Source: JAMQPK01 sp035937795 (GTDB taxonomy: Bacteria; Acidobacteriota; Vicinamibacteria; Vicinamibacterales; JAMQPK01). From it: 64,000 bases of DNA. Below the pieces are notes generated by a model. That model saw nothing but the letters and a program-made list of their open reading frames with translations. It was not told the DNA's origin and did not search any database. The translations under genes were made by a program, and so were the position numbers. Below, piece after piece: positions 7,342-15,840 of this stretch (positions are counted from its first letter, which is position 1; every line of letters starts with the position of its first letter). The DNA lies in contig DASZHO010000129.1 in assembly GCA_035937795.1 (NCBI GenBank), forward strand, positions 1 through 64,000, read 5' to 3'.

Positions 7342-8286
7342 TTATTCCGACCACCGCGCTTTCCAGGGGCGCGTGTCGACGTGCACGAACGGACCGTGCG
7401 CCGCCGTGGCGCCGTAGATGCCGATGCCTCCGATGAACGGCGACCATTCCGCGGTTGCCGCCATTGCCTCCAGCACATTCGCCAGCGCCACGGCATCTTG
7501 CCGATCGATCGCCTTGTCCTTGTTGAAGTCGTCCATCATCCCATCGTGATTCTTGTCCAGGAAGATGTCTGCGGCGCGCCCCCACTGGTGCATGCTGAGC
7601 GGGGTGTCGCCAATCGCCTTGTTGTAGAACGGAGTGCGGTAGCCGCTCATGATGAAGATGTCGTCGGCGTTGTAGCCGAGCGGTTCGAGAGCGGCTCCAA
7701 CCCCTTCGAGCAGGACGATCAGCCGTTCATCGAGCACCAGATATTTCGGGTAGCCGCTCTTCTGTTTCGTCAGAAATTGTTTGAGACGAAAGTGAGGCGA
7801 GATCTTCGTGTCTTCGTTATCCCTGGTCACTTCGATGAAGCCCTTCGGTGGAACGTAAGCCTGGGTTCGCTTCGACGGCGCGGCCGGATAGTGGCCGATC
7901 TCGAAGCCGTTCAAAAACCCGTTTTGCACCTCGGTCGCCGGCACCATCACGAAGACGCTGAAGTCCATCACCTTCCGCCCGGCGGGATTCCTGACCTCGA
8001 TCGGATATCGTCCCTTGTCGCCCGGGGCTTCCCAGACCCACCTGTTCGGGCCCGTGGCCGTGAGCGCGCCTTGCGGAGCGCCGATGGTGAACAGCTGTGT
8101 CGCAGGCGCGGTGAGGGCGAGCGTCAGCTTTTCGTGCGGCATCGCGTAGATCGCGCCGCTCGTGTACGGGAATGTCAGCGTGCGCGCGCGAAACCTTTCG
8201 CCGGACGGCAGGTCGCCCGCAGAGAGCACGGTTGCGCTCGCCGCAAGCGTCAGGAGCGCAATCACGTTGTGGGGCCGGCCAATCAC
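7342..8286 (-). CDS. Secreted M15-family D,D-peptidase-like protein
   Basis: 314 residues with a signal peptide (NVIALLTLAASATVLSAG). The N-terminal half is a beta-rich region; the C-terminal half carries the peptidase M15 (VanY/YcbK-like) zinc site: SGYRTPFYN, SMHQWGRAADIF (S-x-H-x-x-G-x-A-x-D, ligands His and Asp) and GPFVHVDTRP (second His). Such enzymes cut D-Ala-containing or other cross-links in peptidoglycan. The insert DKNHDGMMDDFNKDKAIDRQDA between the motifs resembles a calcium-binding dockerin/EF-hand-like loop. Downstream by 6 bp of the DUF4159 gene, same operon. Confidence 0.82.
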   Translation of the reverse strand: MIGRPHNVIALLTLAASATVLSAGDLPSGERFRARTLTFPYTSGAIYAMPHEKLTLALTAPATQLFTIGAPQGALTATGPNRWVWEAPGDKGRYPIEVRNPAGRKVMDFSVFVMVPATEVQNGFLNGFEIGHYPAAPSKRTQAYVPPKGFIEVTRDNEDTKISPHFRLKQFLTKQKSGYPKYLVLDERLIVLLEGVGAALEPLGYNADDIFIMSGYRTPFYNKAIGDTPLSMHQWGRAADIFLDKNHDGMMDDFNKDKAIDRQDAVALANVLEAMAATAEWSPFIGGIGIYGATAAHGPFVHVDTRPWKARWSE

Positions 8287-8292
8287 TGAGCT

Positions 8293-9105
8293 CTAATGCG
8301 TGAGTCCGTACATGTAGTAGTTCACGCCGAATTTGTAGGCGTCGTTGGAAAGATCGATCGGCACCAGGCCCGTATCGGACCATTCCCAGTACTGCGAGAT
8401 GTCGTTGTTGAAGTTGGCGATGAACATCAGCCTCTTGGTGGGATCGTTGTTCTCGAATATGCCCCAGAACTCCGGCGGCCCGCCGCGGTCGTAGCACGAC
8501 ACGAAGCTGCCCGGATCGGGGATCTCGAAAAAGGAATGAAAGATGGGATTGCTTCGGTCGACCTGCATGAGCTTGCCTTCGGGCATGACGCGCCGCATGA
8601 CGTCGACAAAATTATTCCAGCCGTCGTTTCCGCGCTGGAAGTCGGCGCGGAAGTCGTCGAAGATGATGAACCCGCCCTTCACCAGATAGTCGTGAAGCGC
8701 CTTCGCTTCCGCGTCGCTCACCGTCAGATAGCCCGCTTCGGTCATGTACGAAATCGGATAGTTGAACATCTCCGGATCGCCGATGGCGACGACATTCGTC
8801 TTGTCCATGCGCGGTTTGGCAATGTCCGTGAGCCCTTCCAGGATTTTCATCAGGCTGCGGTCGGAGGTGGGATAGCCGTGCGCCCACGAAGGCAGACGGT
8901 AGTAGTAGTACCCGCCCGGTCCGGTTTGATATGCCAGCCGGCAAAACGTGAAGCGGGCGTCGTAAGGTGCGTTGTCTATGGCTGTTGTGGCCTCGCGCGT
9001 CCCGGTATTGCACTGGCCGTACACAGCGCGCGCGGCGAGCGCGATCGCGGCGAACGCGACCAGGTAAAAGAGCCGTTTTGCCTGAGATTGCACTGTCCTC
9101 AGCAT
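8293..9105 (-). CDS. Secreted DUF4159-domain protein
   Basis: 270 residues. Signal peptide (AKRLFYLVAFAAIALAARAVYG) and then the DUF4159 pattern: FTFCRLAYQTGPGGYYYYRL, WAHGYPTSDRSLM, the NYPISYMTE and GGFIIFDDFRAD blocks. The fold resembles glutamine-amidotransferase-like domains (GATase1-like), but no catalytic Cys-His-Glu triad is evident. Function is unknown; in other bacteria DUF4159 proteins occur beside MoxR/VWA envelope systems. Start: two in-frame ATGs, at 9105 and 9126, lie in the two copies of a 21-bp tandem duplication; 9105 puts the signal peptide at the N terminus. Confidence 0.75.
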   Translation of the reverse strand: MLRTVQSQAKRLFYLVAFAAIALAARAVYGQCNTGTREATTAIDNAPYDARFTFCRLAYQTGPGGYYYYRLPSWAHGYPTSDRSLMKILEGLTDIAKPRMDKTNVVAIGDPEMFNYPISYMTEAGYLTVSDAEAKALHDYLVKGGFIIFDDFRADFQRGNDGWNNFVDVMRRVMPEGKLMQVDRSNPIFHSFFEIPDPGSFVSCYDRGGPPEFWGIFENNDPTKRLMFIANFNNDISQYWEWSDTGLVPIDLSNDAYKFGVNYYMYGLTH

Positions 9106-9141
9106 ACACCTGAGGCTTTGCAGCATACACCTGAGGCTTTG
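9100..9141. repeat. Perfect 21-bp tandem duplication spanning a start codon
   Basis: cagcatacacctgaggcttt plus g occurs twice in a row with no mismatch (9100-9120, 9121-9141). On the minus strand each copy carries an ATG, in the same frame, for the DUF4159 gene. Confidence 0.95.
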
Positions 9142-9176
9142 CGCCGGCGAGCCGTCGGTGGTACATTTGGGTCGGT

Positions 9177-10250
9177 TTGTCGGCGCCACCCCTCGAACTC
9201 AGCCTCGAAGTCACGCCTCGCGGAAGGCTGGATGTCATTGACGTACGCGCCCAGGCGGCCGCCACGTACGGCGATGTGTTCGAACGGTACAACCGCTGTC
9301 TTTACTGCTCGTTGCACACCACGGCCGGGTATCTGCCTCAAAGTTTTGCGGCGCGCCTCGGCCGGGAACCGCAAGCCGTTCGCCCATATATCGACCTGTT
9401 TACAACGGTATTTCCCGAGGGCGCGGGCTATCTCCACGACGAGCTCGATCTGCGCACCGAGCTCACGCCGGAACAGAGGCCCGTCGAGCCCACCAACGCC
9501 GATTCGCATCTCGCGTTCATCGGCAGCGGCCTCCGCTCGTGCGTGTCGTATGTGACCCGGCGGCGCGGCCCGGTTTCTCTCATCGATCTTGATGGCGTGA
9601 TCGCCGGCAAACCTCGCCGGCGAATGACGCGGCTCGTCGGGTACGACTCCGAAGTCGAAGTCGCCAGAACCACCTTGCATGTGCCGGTGTCGGCCAGCCA
9701 CCCGGTCGACGCGGTGAACTTGAAGGAACCGCGGCTCGGCCTCTACGGACAGCTCGCCGATCTCATCGCCAAGCACGGCGTGGAGAAAGGCCGCGTACGC
9801 CTCGACCTGGCGGCTGGTGAGCAATTCGCCAGCCTGACCGTGAACGAGTATGAGACGCTGTTGATGCGTTACGACCTCGCGGAAGTGCTGAAAAACCCGC
9901 TGCGCTTCGCGGCGCAGAAGGCCAAGCACGCCTGGGACGACCCGCGCGCCGTGCCGTCCAAGACAATCGACTACGCGAAGTACGACTTGGTTCGCGCGGT
10001 CAACCGGCTGGTCGACGCGCTCGGCCTGGCCGAGTCGGCGATCGAAAACCTGCTCGTGCAGGCCCTCGCCGTTCCCGCCTCACGCTTCCTCCGGATGAAG
10101 CGCTCGGTCGACCTGCTGATCTCGGATTCGGCCACGCCCGGCTGCGGCTGTGTGATCGAAGGCACCTATCAAGCGCCAATCATGGTGCAATGGCGCCGGG
10201 CCGATCGCGGCCAGCGCCAGGTGAACGTCACGCTGACTCGCTTCGTGTAA
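9177..10250 (+). CDS. YjbQ/UPF0047-like domain protein with extra C-terminal domain
   Basis: 357 residues, TTG start. The first 150 residues match the YjbQ/UPF0047 pattern (ITxxxRG... HTTAG... HDEL... NADSHL... SGLRSCVSYVTRRRGPVSLIDLDG), a trimeric fold with reported weak thiamine-phosphate synthase activity. YjbQ proteins are about 140 residues; here some 200 residues follow that I do not recognise, with helices (RFAAQKAKHAWDDPR) and a late Cys pair GCGC. The start fits a TACATT -10 box 9 nt upstream (9162-9167), suggesting a leaderless mRNA. It is transcribed away from the DUF4159 gene. Confidence 0.6.
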   Translation: MSAPPLELSLEVTPRGRLDVIDVRAQAAATYGDVFERYNRCLYCSLHTTAGYLPQSFAARLGREPQAVRPYIDLFTTVFPEGAGYLHDELDLRTELTPEQRPVEPTNADSHLAFIGSGLRSCVSYVTRRRGPVSLIDLDGVIAGKPRRRMTRLVGYDSEVEVARTTLHVPVSASHPVDAVNLKEPRLGLYGQLADLIAKHGVEKGRVRLDLAAGEQFASLTVNEYETLLMRYDLAEVLKNPLRFAAQKAKHAWDDPRAVPSKTIDYAKYDLVRAVNRLVDALGLAESAIENLLVQALAVPASRFLRMKRSVDLLISDSATPGCGCVIEGTYQAPIMVQWRRADRGQRQVNVTLTRFV

Positions 10251-10291
10251 AGCCCAAAGCCCAGCGCCCACAGCCCAAAGCCTAGAGCCCC
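10250..10291. repeat. Heptamer array, family A (AGCCCA), six units
   Basis: Units aagccca, aagccca, gcgccca, cagccca, aagccta, gagcccc run without interruption from the last A of the upstream TAA to the base before the stop of the converging gene (10292). Confidence 0.9.
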
Positions 10292-13200
10292 TCAGAATCC
10301 AGGAATGAGCGAGAACCCCCAGATCCAGCCACGACCCGGCCTGTCGAACGGATGCGCGTAATCGATTTGAGCGACCGCAAAGCCGAGCAGGTTGGTCCGC
10401 AGCGTGACGCCGGCGCTCCTGACCGGTTTGCGCTCGCTCGTGAACGGCCGCTGACCGTGATTCCACGCCACGCCCGCGTCGGTGAACAGCGCCACTTCCA
10501 CCGGGACTGGACCGTACATCTTGTCGGTGACGCCGAACGGGCGCAGCAGCGGGAACCTGAACTCGAAGTTTCCCACGAGCATCTTGCTGCCCACCAGCCT
10601 ATCGAAGGTCGGGCATGTGCCGGTCGTTGCTGAACACTCACCCGCCGAGAACGAGTTGATGCCGTAGCCCCGCACAAATTCCGGATAGCCAAGGAAAAGC
10701 GGAATCAACCGCGGATCCTCCGCGCCGGATCCATATCGGCCGTAACTCAGGATCCGTCCGGCAAACGTGTAGAAACGCGCCGGCATGAAGTAACGGCGAT
10801 AGTCGACCAGGCCCGTGGTGTACTGCACGGAGCCGAACGTCGGTGAAACCTCGAAACGCGCGCGTTGCCCGGCCACCGGGCTGGTTGGCCCGAACAGCGC
10901 GTTGTCGTTCACGAAGCCCGCCGTGGCCGTCTGCATGTGCAGCGTGCTCGCCAGCGCGCTGTTCGTTGTGGTGTCGCTGATCACGCTGCCGCTGGTCAGC
11001 GACGTCGCGACCGTCCGGACAGACTGATCGTAGGAGAGTTGCGCCGTTCCCGCGCCGAACTCGATTCGATTCGACGAGCTGAACGGGTACGAGACGATGC
11101 CGCTCAGGCTTCGATAGATCTCGCGCTGGATGATCGTTTGATCGAGGTAGGCCGCCTGCCCGGACGCCGTGGTACCTGTTCCTGCCGCGTAGCCGCCCGC
11201 CAGATATGGCGTCTGCTCGATTGATGCGCCCCAGTTCCAGCGATGCTTCAGGTTCATGTAAGCGAGCACGCCGCCGGTGTCCTTCGCAATGTCGGAAAAG
11301 CTGCTGCCATACGTGTCGGCGTTGAGCGCGCCGTACAGATTGTGGTTGCCGAGCACGTCGCTCCAGCTGAAGGCGACCCCGCCGCCGACGAGTGCGCCAA
11401 AGCGGCTGACGCCGGCCGACACGTAGGGCTGGCCGACGGCGTCGAGCGAGAGATGTGTGTGGTAAGGCTCCACGCTGGCGGTTTGGGCCGCCGGCGGCAA
11501 TCCGGCATCGGGGTCGTGCAGCAGCTTCGCCACCAGGCTCTGGTTGCGGGGGGACGGCGGCAACCCGGCCGCTTCAAGCCGCGTATTGGCGTCCGACACG
11601 GGCCGTCCGGCCAGCGCGTCGGGCGAGTCGACGAGATAGATGTGATAGCTGCTGTTCTCGTAGGCGCTCAATGCGAGCGTTTTGGCATCGATCCCCGAAG
11701 AAATCGCCGGGCTCAACGCGGTGATGCCGCTCACGCCCGCATCGACCTTCGTGACCTGGCCGATTGCGCCCGACTCGACGTTCACCACATACACGTTGCT
11801 GATGCCGTCGCGGTCGGAGACGAAATACAGCCGCCGGCCGTCGGCATTCCATTGCGGGTTAATGCTCTTGCCCGCGTCGAACGTGTGGACCGGCTGAATC
11901 TGGCTCGAGGCGATATCGAGCATCGCGAGCTGATACTCGCCCGCGCTCAGGTTCTCGAGATGCGACGAGAAGCGGTCGGTCACAAACGCCAGCCGGCGGC
12001 CGTCGGGCGACCATGCGGGCTGGAGATCCGCAAACGGGTCGTTGGTGAGCTGCCGCTCGCGGTTCGTCTTCAGGTCGTACACAAACAGATCGGTGTCGCC
12101 GCCGGTAATCGCGGAGAAGGCGATCGAGCTGCCGTCGGGCGACCACGTTGGATTCAGAATCTCGCCGAGTTTCGGGAATGGGATTTCGCGGGCCACGTCG
12201 CCGTTCTCGACGTTGATGATCGCCAGCTCGGGAGTGCCGCTGCGTATCGCGCCGACGACGAACTGCCGGCTGTCGGATTTCCACGAGCCGGCCGAGTTGA
12301 TGAATTCAAGGCTGCTGAAATGCGGATCGAGCGTGGTATCGACCAGCTTGCGAAGAATGCGTCCGTTGGCCGTGTCGGCAAGATAGAGCCCGATCGACAG
12401 CATGTCTCGCGAAGAGAAATAGATAATGCGCTTGCCGTCGGGCGACAACGACGGCGACACGTTCATCGCCTGCGGCGATGTGTCCAGACCGGTGACGTTG
12501 GTGCCGAAGGTGCCGACCAGGGCGTTCGCTTTGAGAATCGGATCTTCCTGGTTGTGGATGGCTGCGTGCCATTCGGCCGACAGCGCCTTGGCGTTGAACC
12601 CCGTGCTGTTCTTGAGCGCAACATCCATGTTGCCCGACCGGAGCGCATCGCGATAGATCCGCGGAATCACCTCGTCTCCCCAGCGGCCGCCGATGAACGC
12701 CCAGAGCGCCTGACCCCATCGGTACGGGAAGTACTTCGGGTTGTCGAGCTCGGCAATCGTCGGCAGCTTCTCCTTGCGCGCTGCGTCTCGGATCCACATT
12801 GCCGTGTGCGCATCGACCGGCCCGATCGAGAGGTATTCCGCCATGCCTTCGATGAACCAGAGCGGGAGGCTTTCGACGCCGGCGCCGCCCCCCTGGCGGC
12901 CGCCCTGCGCTGCCGCGCGTTGGCTGGCGATGTCGTACTGGAAGGCGTGTACTAGTTCGTGGCCCAGTACGTGATCGGTTTCGGCCAGGGTGCCGGCCAA
13001 CGGCAGCACCACGCGTCGCTTCATGCCCTCGGTCACGCCCCCGGTGCCTTCGTCGATGGCGCCGCCCACGACGTTGGTCTGTTCAAAGTCGGGATGCGAG
13101 GCGTAGAGGACCAGCGGCTGGCGCGTCGTCATCTCGTGCCCGAACAGCTCCGAGTGCCGGGTGTACCAGCGCTCGGCCATCCGCGCGACCCGGGCGGCCG

Positions 13201-13384
13201 AGTCTTTCTCTTCCGGATAAAAATAGATGTCGAAGTGGTCGGTCTTCATCACCTCGAACTTGAAATCCTTGTATTGAACTTTGTTGCGTCCGAAGTAGCT
13301 CTGCGCCTGGACGCCCGAGGTAACGAGGAAGGACACCGCGAAAGTGGAAAGCAGGATCAGGGGGCTGCGGAACATCTGCCGCAT
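10292..13384 (-). CDS. Secreted gluzincin-like metallopeptidase with TolB propeller and outer-membrane barrel
   Basis: 1030 residues from the ATG at 13384 (ccaggag ribosome-binding site; signal peptide PLILLSTFAVSFLVTSGVQA). Order: peptidase-MA-like zinc domain, about 30-270, with HELVH and WFIEGMAEY (third ligand Glu); six-bladed TolB/WD40-like propeller, about 300-620, with repeated SPSLSPDGKRI, TWSPDGSSIAF, AWSPDGRRLAF; C-terminal beta barrel, about 660-1030, resembling BamA/surface-antigen barrels and ending in an aromatic residue (WIWGFSLIPGF), the usual barrel signature. The combination is known from Acidobacteria and Gemmatimonadetes; substrate unknown. It probably presents a peptidase and a propeller at the outer membrane. 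Confidence 0.85.
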   Translation of the reverse strand: MRQMFRSPLILLSTFAVSFLVTSGVQAQSYFGRNKVQYKDFKFEVMKTDHFDIYFYPEEKDSAARVARMAERWYTRHSELFGHEMTTRQPLVLYASHPDFEQTNVVGGAIDEGTGGVTEGMKRRVVLPLAGTLAETDHVLGHELVHAFQYDIASQRAAAQGGRQGGGAGVESLPLWFIEGMAEYLSIGPVDAHTAMWIRDAARKEKLPTIAELDNPKYFPYRWGQALWAFIGGRWGDEVIPRIYRDALRSGNMDVALKNSTGFNAKALSAEWHAAIHNQEDPILKANALVGTFGTNVTGLDTSPQAMNVSPSLSPDGKRIIYFSSRDMLSIGLYLADTANGRILRKLVDTTLDPHFSSLEFINSAGSWKSDSRQFVVGAIRSGTPELAIINVENGDVAREIPFPKLGEILNPTWSPDGSSIAFSAITGGDTDLFVYDLKTNRERQLTNDPFADLQPAWSPDGRRLAFVTDRFSSHLENLSAGEYQLAMLDIASSQIQPVHTFDAGKSINPQWNADGRRLYFVSDRDGISNVYVVNVESGAIGQVTKVDAGVSGITALSPAISSGIDAKTLALSAYENSSYHIYLVDSPDALAGRPVSDANTRLEAAGLPPSPRNQSLVAKLLHDPDAGLPPAAQTASVEPYHTHLSLDAVGQPYVSAGVSRFGALVGGGVAFSWSDVLGNHNLYGALNADTYGSSFSDIAKDTGGVLAYMNLKHRWNWGASIEQTPYLAGGYAAGTGTTASGQAAYLDQTIIQREIYRSLSGIVSYPFSSSNRIEFGAGTAQLSYDQSVRTVATSLTSGSVISDTTTNSALASTLHMQTATAGFVNDNALFGPTSPVAGQRARFEVSPTFGSVQYTTGLVDYRRYFMPARFYTFAGRILSYGRYGSGAEDPRLIPLFLGYPEFVRGYGINSFSAGECSATTGTCPTFDRLVGSKMLVGNFEFRFPLLRPFGVTDKMYGPVPVEVALFTDAGVAWNHGQRPFTSERKPVRSAGVTLRTNLLGFAVAQIDYAHPFDRPGRGWIWGFSLIPGF

Positions 13385-13525
13385 AAACGACTCCTGGTGT
13401 AGGGTAGGCCTCCGTACAGACTCCCGGCCGTACGTAGCCAAACTCACGCCAACTCGAGGAGTGCGATTTTCGCCGGGAAATTGGCCCGCTGACCAGGCTG
13501 TCCACTGAGAAGTACGGTCGCCGGC

Positions 13526-14437
13526 CTACAGAATCTTCATGCCCAGGGCCGATAGCGCGAGCTCGGTGCCCAGCTCGGCGGTCGCGTTTCGGAGATCCAG
13601 GGTGGGATTGACTTCAACCAGGTCCAGCGCGCGCAGCTGGCCCGATTCGGCGATCATCTCCATCAACAGATGCGCCTCGCGATAGTTGAATCCCCCCTTC
13701 ACCGCGGTCCCCACTCCAGGGGCGATCGACGGATCGCACGCGTCAAGGTCGAGCGACACGTGAATCCCGGCGGTGCCGGCGGCCACGACTTCCAGCGCCC
13801 GCTCGGCGACCGTGGCCACCCCGAGGCGGTCGACGTCTTTCATCGTGAACACGTGCACGCCTGAGCTCCTCACCAGATCCTTCTCACGTTCGTCCAGATT
13901 GCGGACGCCGACCAGCGCGGTGTGCCGCGGCAGCACGGTCGGCGAAAAACCGCCGATTCGCGACAGTTCGGACGGCTCTGAACCGAGAAGAGCAGCAAGC
14001 GGCATCCCATGGACGTTGCCGCTGGGCGTGCTGGCCGGCGTGTTCATGTCGCCGTGGGCATCAATCCACAACAGGCCGATGGGCAAGCCCTGGCGGCGGG
14101 CATATCCGGCTGAGGCTGCCACCGAGCCGGCGGCGAGACTGTGGTCACCGCCCAGTACGAGGGGGATCGCGCCCTCCTCGAGTGACGATCGGGCCGTTTG
14201 ATGCACCTGCTCGCAGACGCGAGCGATTTCATCGATGAATTTCTTCCTCGGGTCCCCCTGGTGCTGGATTTCGGGAATGGAGGAAGGCAGATCGCCTTTG
14301 TCGACCACGGTTCGGCCCAGCTGCGCGATCTTCTCTCCGAGCCCGGCGATGCGAAACGCCGACGGCCCCATGTCGACGCCGCGGCGGTTGCCGCCGAGAT
14401 CGAGCGGAACGCCGATGACATGAACGGCTGGTAGCAC
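13526..14437 (-). CDS. rocF: Arginase
   Basis: 303 residues from a GTG at 14437. Binuclear manganese site intact: GGDHSLAAGS (His), WIDAHGDMNTP (Asp-x-His-x-Asp) and VSLDLDACDPSIAPG (Asp-x-Asp), plus the N-terminal GVPLDLGGNRRGVDMGPSA typical of ureohydrolases. It hydrolyses L-arginine to ornithine and urea. A longer frame upstream has only heptamer-repeat sequence, so the GTG is preferred; it has a TATTGT hexamer 7 nt upstream. Divergent from a class III aminotransferase that could use the ornithine formed. Confidence 0.93.
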   Translation of the reverse strand: MLPAVHVIGVPLDLGGNRRGVDMGPSAFRIAGLGEKIAQLGRTVVDKGDLPSSIPEIQHQGDPRKKFIDEIARVCEQVHQTARSSLEEGAIPLVLGGDHSLAAGSVAASAGYARRQGLPIGLLWIDAHGDMNTPASTPSGNVHGMPLAALLGSEPSELSRIGGFSPTVLPRHTALVGVRNLDEREKDLVRSSGVHVFTMKDVDRLGVATVAERALEVVAAGTAGIHVSLDLDACDPSIAPGVGTAVKGGFNYREAHLLMEMIAESGQLRALDLVEVNPTLDLRNATAELGTELALSALGMKIL

Positions 14438-14443
14438 CGTAGC

Positions 14444-14450
14444 TACAATA
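14444..14450. promoter_or_regulatory. Overlapping divergent -10 boxes between arginase and aminotransferase genes
   Basis: TACAAT on the plus strand (14444-14449) and TATTGT on the minus strand (14445-14450) share five bases. The minus box is 7 nt from the arginase GTG; the plus box is 49 nt from the aminotransferase ATG. No good -35 element is visible for either. Confidence 0.45.
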
Positions 14451-14463
14451 GCAAAAGAGGCTT

Positions 14464-14498
14464 CAGAGCCCAGAGCCCAGAGCCCAAAGCCCAAAGCC
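14464..14498 (+). repeat. Heptamer array, family A, five units abutting a start codon
   Basis: cagagcc three times, then caaagcc twice, ending at the base before the aminotransferase ATG. The array takes the place where a ribosome-binding site would be expected. Confidence 0.92.
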
Positions 14499-15821
14499 AT
14501 GTCCGTTCCTGACATCAAAATCACGCCTCCCGGCCCGAAAGCGCGAGCCATCGTCGAGCGCGATCGACGGACGGTTTCGTCTTCCTACCCGCGCTCCGCG
14601 CCGTTTGTGATGCTGCGCGGCGAGGGCGCTGTCGTCGAAGATGTCGATGGTAATGTCTATCTCGACTGCTGCGCCGGCATCGCGGTTGCGGCGACCGGCC
14701 ACTCGCATCCCGATGTCGTCTCCGCCATCACTGCGCAGGCGGGGCGGTTTCTTCACATTTCCACCGACTACTACCACGAACCGCAGGTGGCGCTCGGCGA
14801 GGCCATCGCCGAGATCGCGCCTGTGGCAGGGCGCGCTCGCACGTTCTTTTCGAATTCCGGCACCGAAGCCGTGGAAGCCGCGATCAAACTGGCGCGCTAT
14901 CACACGAAGCGGCCGAACGTCATCGCGTTCCTCGGATCGTTCCACGGGCGCACGCTGGGTGCGCTCTCACTGACGTCGAGCAAGAGCGTGCAGCGCCGCG
15001 GATTTGGACCGATGGCGCCCGGTGTGTTCCATGCGCCCTTTGCGAATCCGTATCGGTGCGCGGTCGCCGCACGCCCGGAAGACTGCGCCGCGGCGTGCCT
15101 CGCTTACCTGGAGGAACAGATCCTTGTGCACCTTGTTTCGCCCGACGAAGTCGCGGCGATCATCGTCGAGCCGATTCAAGGCGAGGGCGGCTACGTCCTA
15201 CCCCCGTCCGAATTCATCCAGGGGCTCTCGCGCATCGCCGGCAAACACGGAATGCTGCTCATTGTGGACGAAGTGCAATCGGGAATCGGACGAACCGGAA
15301 AGATGTTCGCCGTCGAGCACTTCGGCGTGAAACCGGACGTCGTCGTGATCGCGAAGGCGATTGCCTCCGGGTTGCCGATGGGATTGACGGTCGCCGGGGA
15401 ACAGGTGATGGACTGGCCCTCCGGCGCCCACTCCAACACCTTTGGCGGCAACCCGGTCGCGTGCGCCGCTGCGCTGGCAACGTTGAAGCTCGTGCGCAAC
15501 GGGCTGATGGCCAACGCGGCCGCCGTAGGGGAGTTCTTCCAGGCCAGGTTGCGCGAGCTCGCCGAGCGCCATGCGCTCATCGGCGATGTGCGCGGCAAGG
15601 GCCTCATGATCGGCATCGAGCTCGTGAAGAACCGCCAGACAAAGGAACGCGCCCAAGCGGAGCGCGATGCGCTCGTGATGGCGGCCTTTAGACGCGGTCT
15701 GCTCGTGTTGGCGGCCGGTCAGAACTCGGTGCGGCTGTCTCCACCGCTCGTGTTCACAAAAGAGCAGGCTGAAATCGCCGTACGGCTGCTTGACGAGTCA
15801 CTCCACGAAATCGTAGGCTGA
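14499..15821 (+). CDS. Class III PLP aminotransferase (ornithine/4-aminobutyrate type)
   Basis: 440 residues. Class III fold: DVDGNVYLDCCAGIAV, FFSNSGTEAVEAAIKLAR (PLP phosphate), SFHGRTLGALSLT, IIVEPIQGEGGY, LIVDEVQSGIGRTG (cofactor Asp), and AKAIASGLPMG with the PLP-binding lysine; THTFGGNP-type motif appears as SNTFGGNPVACAA. It transfers an omega-amino group from ornithine, GABA or acetylornithine to 2-oxoglutarate; sequence alone does not separate these. Divergence from arginase makes ornithine delta-aminotransferase activity the most sensible inference (arginine to glutamate semialdehyde). Confidence 0.88.
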   Translation: MSVPDIKITPPGPKARAIVERDRRTVSSSYPRSAPFVMLRGEGAVVEDVDGNVYLDCCAGIAVAATGHSHPDVVSAITAQAGRFLHISTDYYHEPQVALGEAIAEIAPVAGRARTFFSNSGTEAVEAAIKLARYHTKRPNVIAFLGSFHGRTLGALSLTSSKSVQRRGFGPMAPGVFHAPFANPYRCAVAARPEDCAAACLAYLEEQILVHLVSPDEVAAIIVEPIQGEGGYVLPPSEFIQGLSRIAGKHGMLLIVDEVQSGIGRTGKMFAVEHFGVKPDVVVIAKAIASGLPMGLTVAGEQVMDWPSGAHSNTFGGNPVACAAALATLKLVRNGLMANAAAVGEFFQARLRELAERHALIGDVRGKGLMIGIELVKNRQTKERAQAERDALVMAAFRRGLLVLAAGQNSVRLSPPLVFTKEQAEIAVRLLDESLHEIVG

Positions 15822-15840
15822 AGCCGAATCCGGAGGTGTC

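Noticed and set aside
11243..12955. 570-codon open frame on the plus strand
   Set aside because: It lies antisense to the 1030-residue peptidase/propeller gene; its codon pattern and Arg/Val/Ala-rich product are the usual mirror of a GC-rich gene, with no domain.
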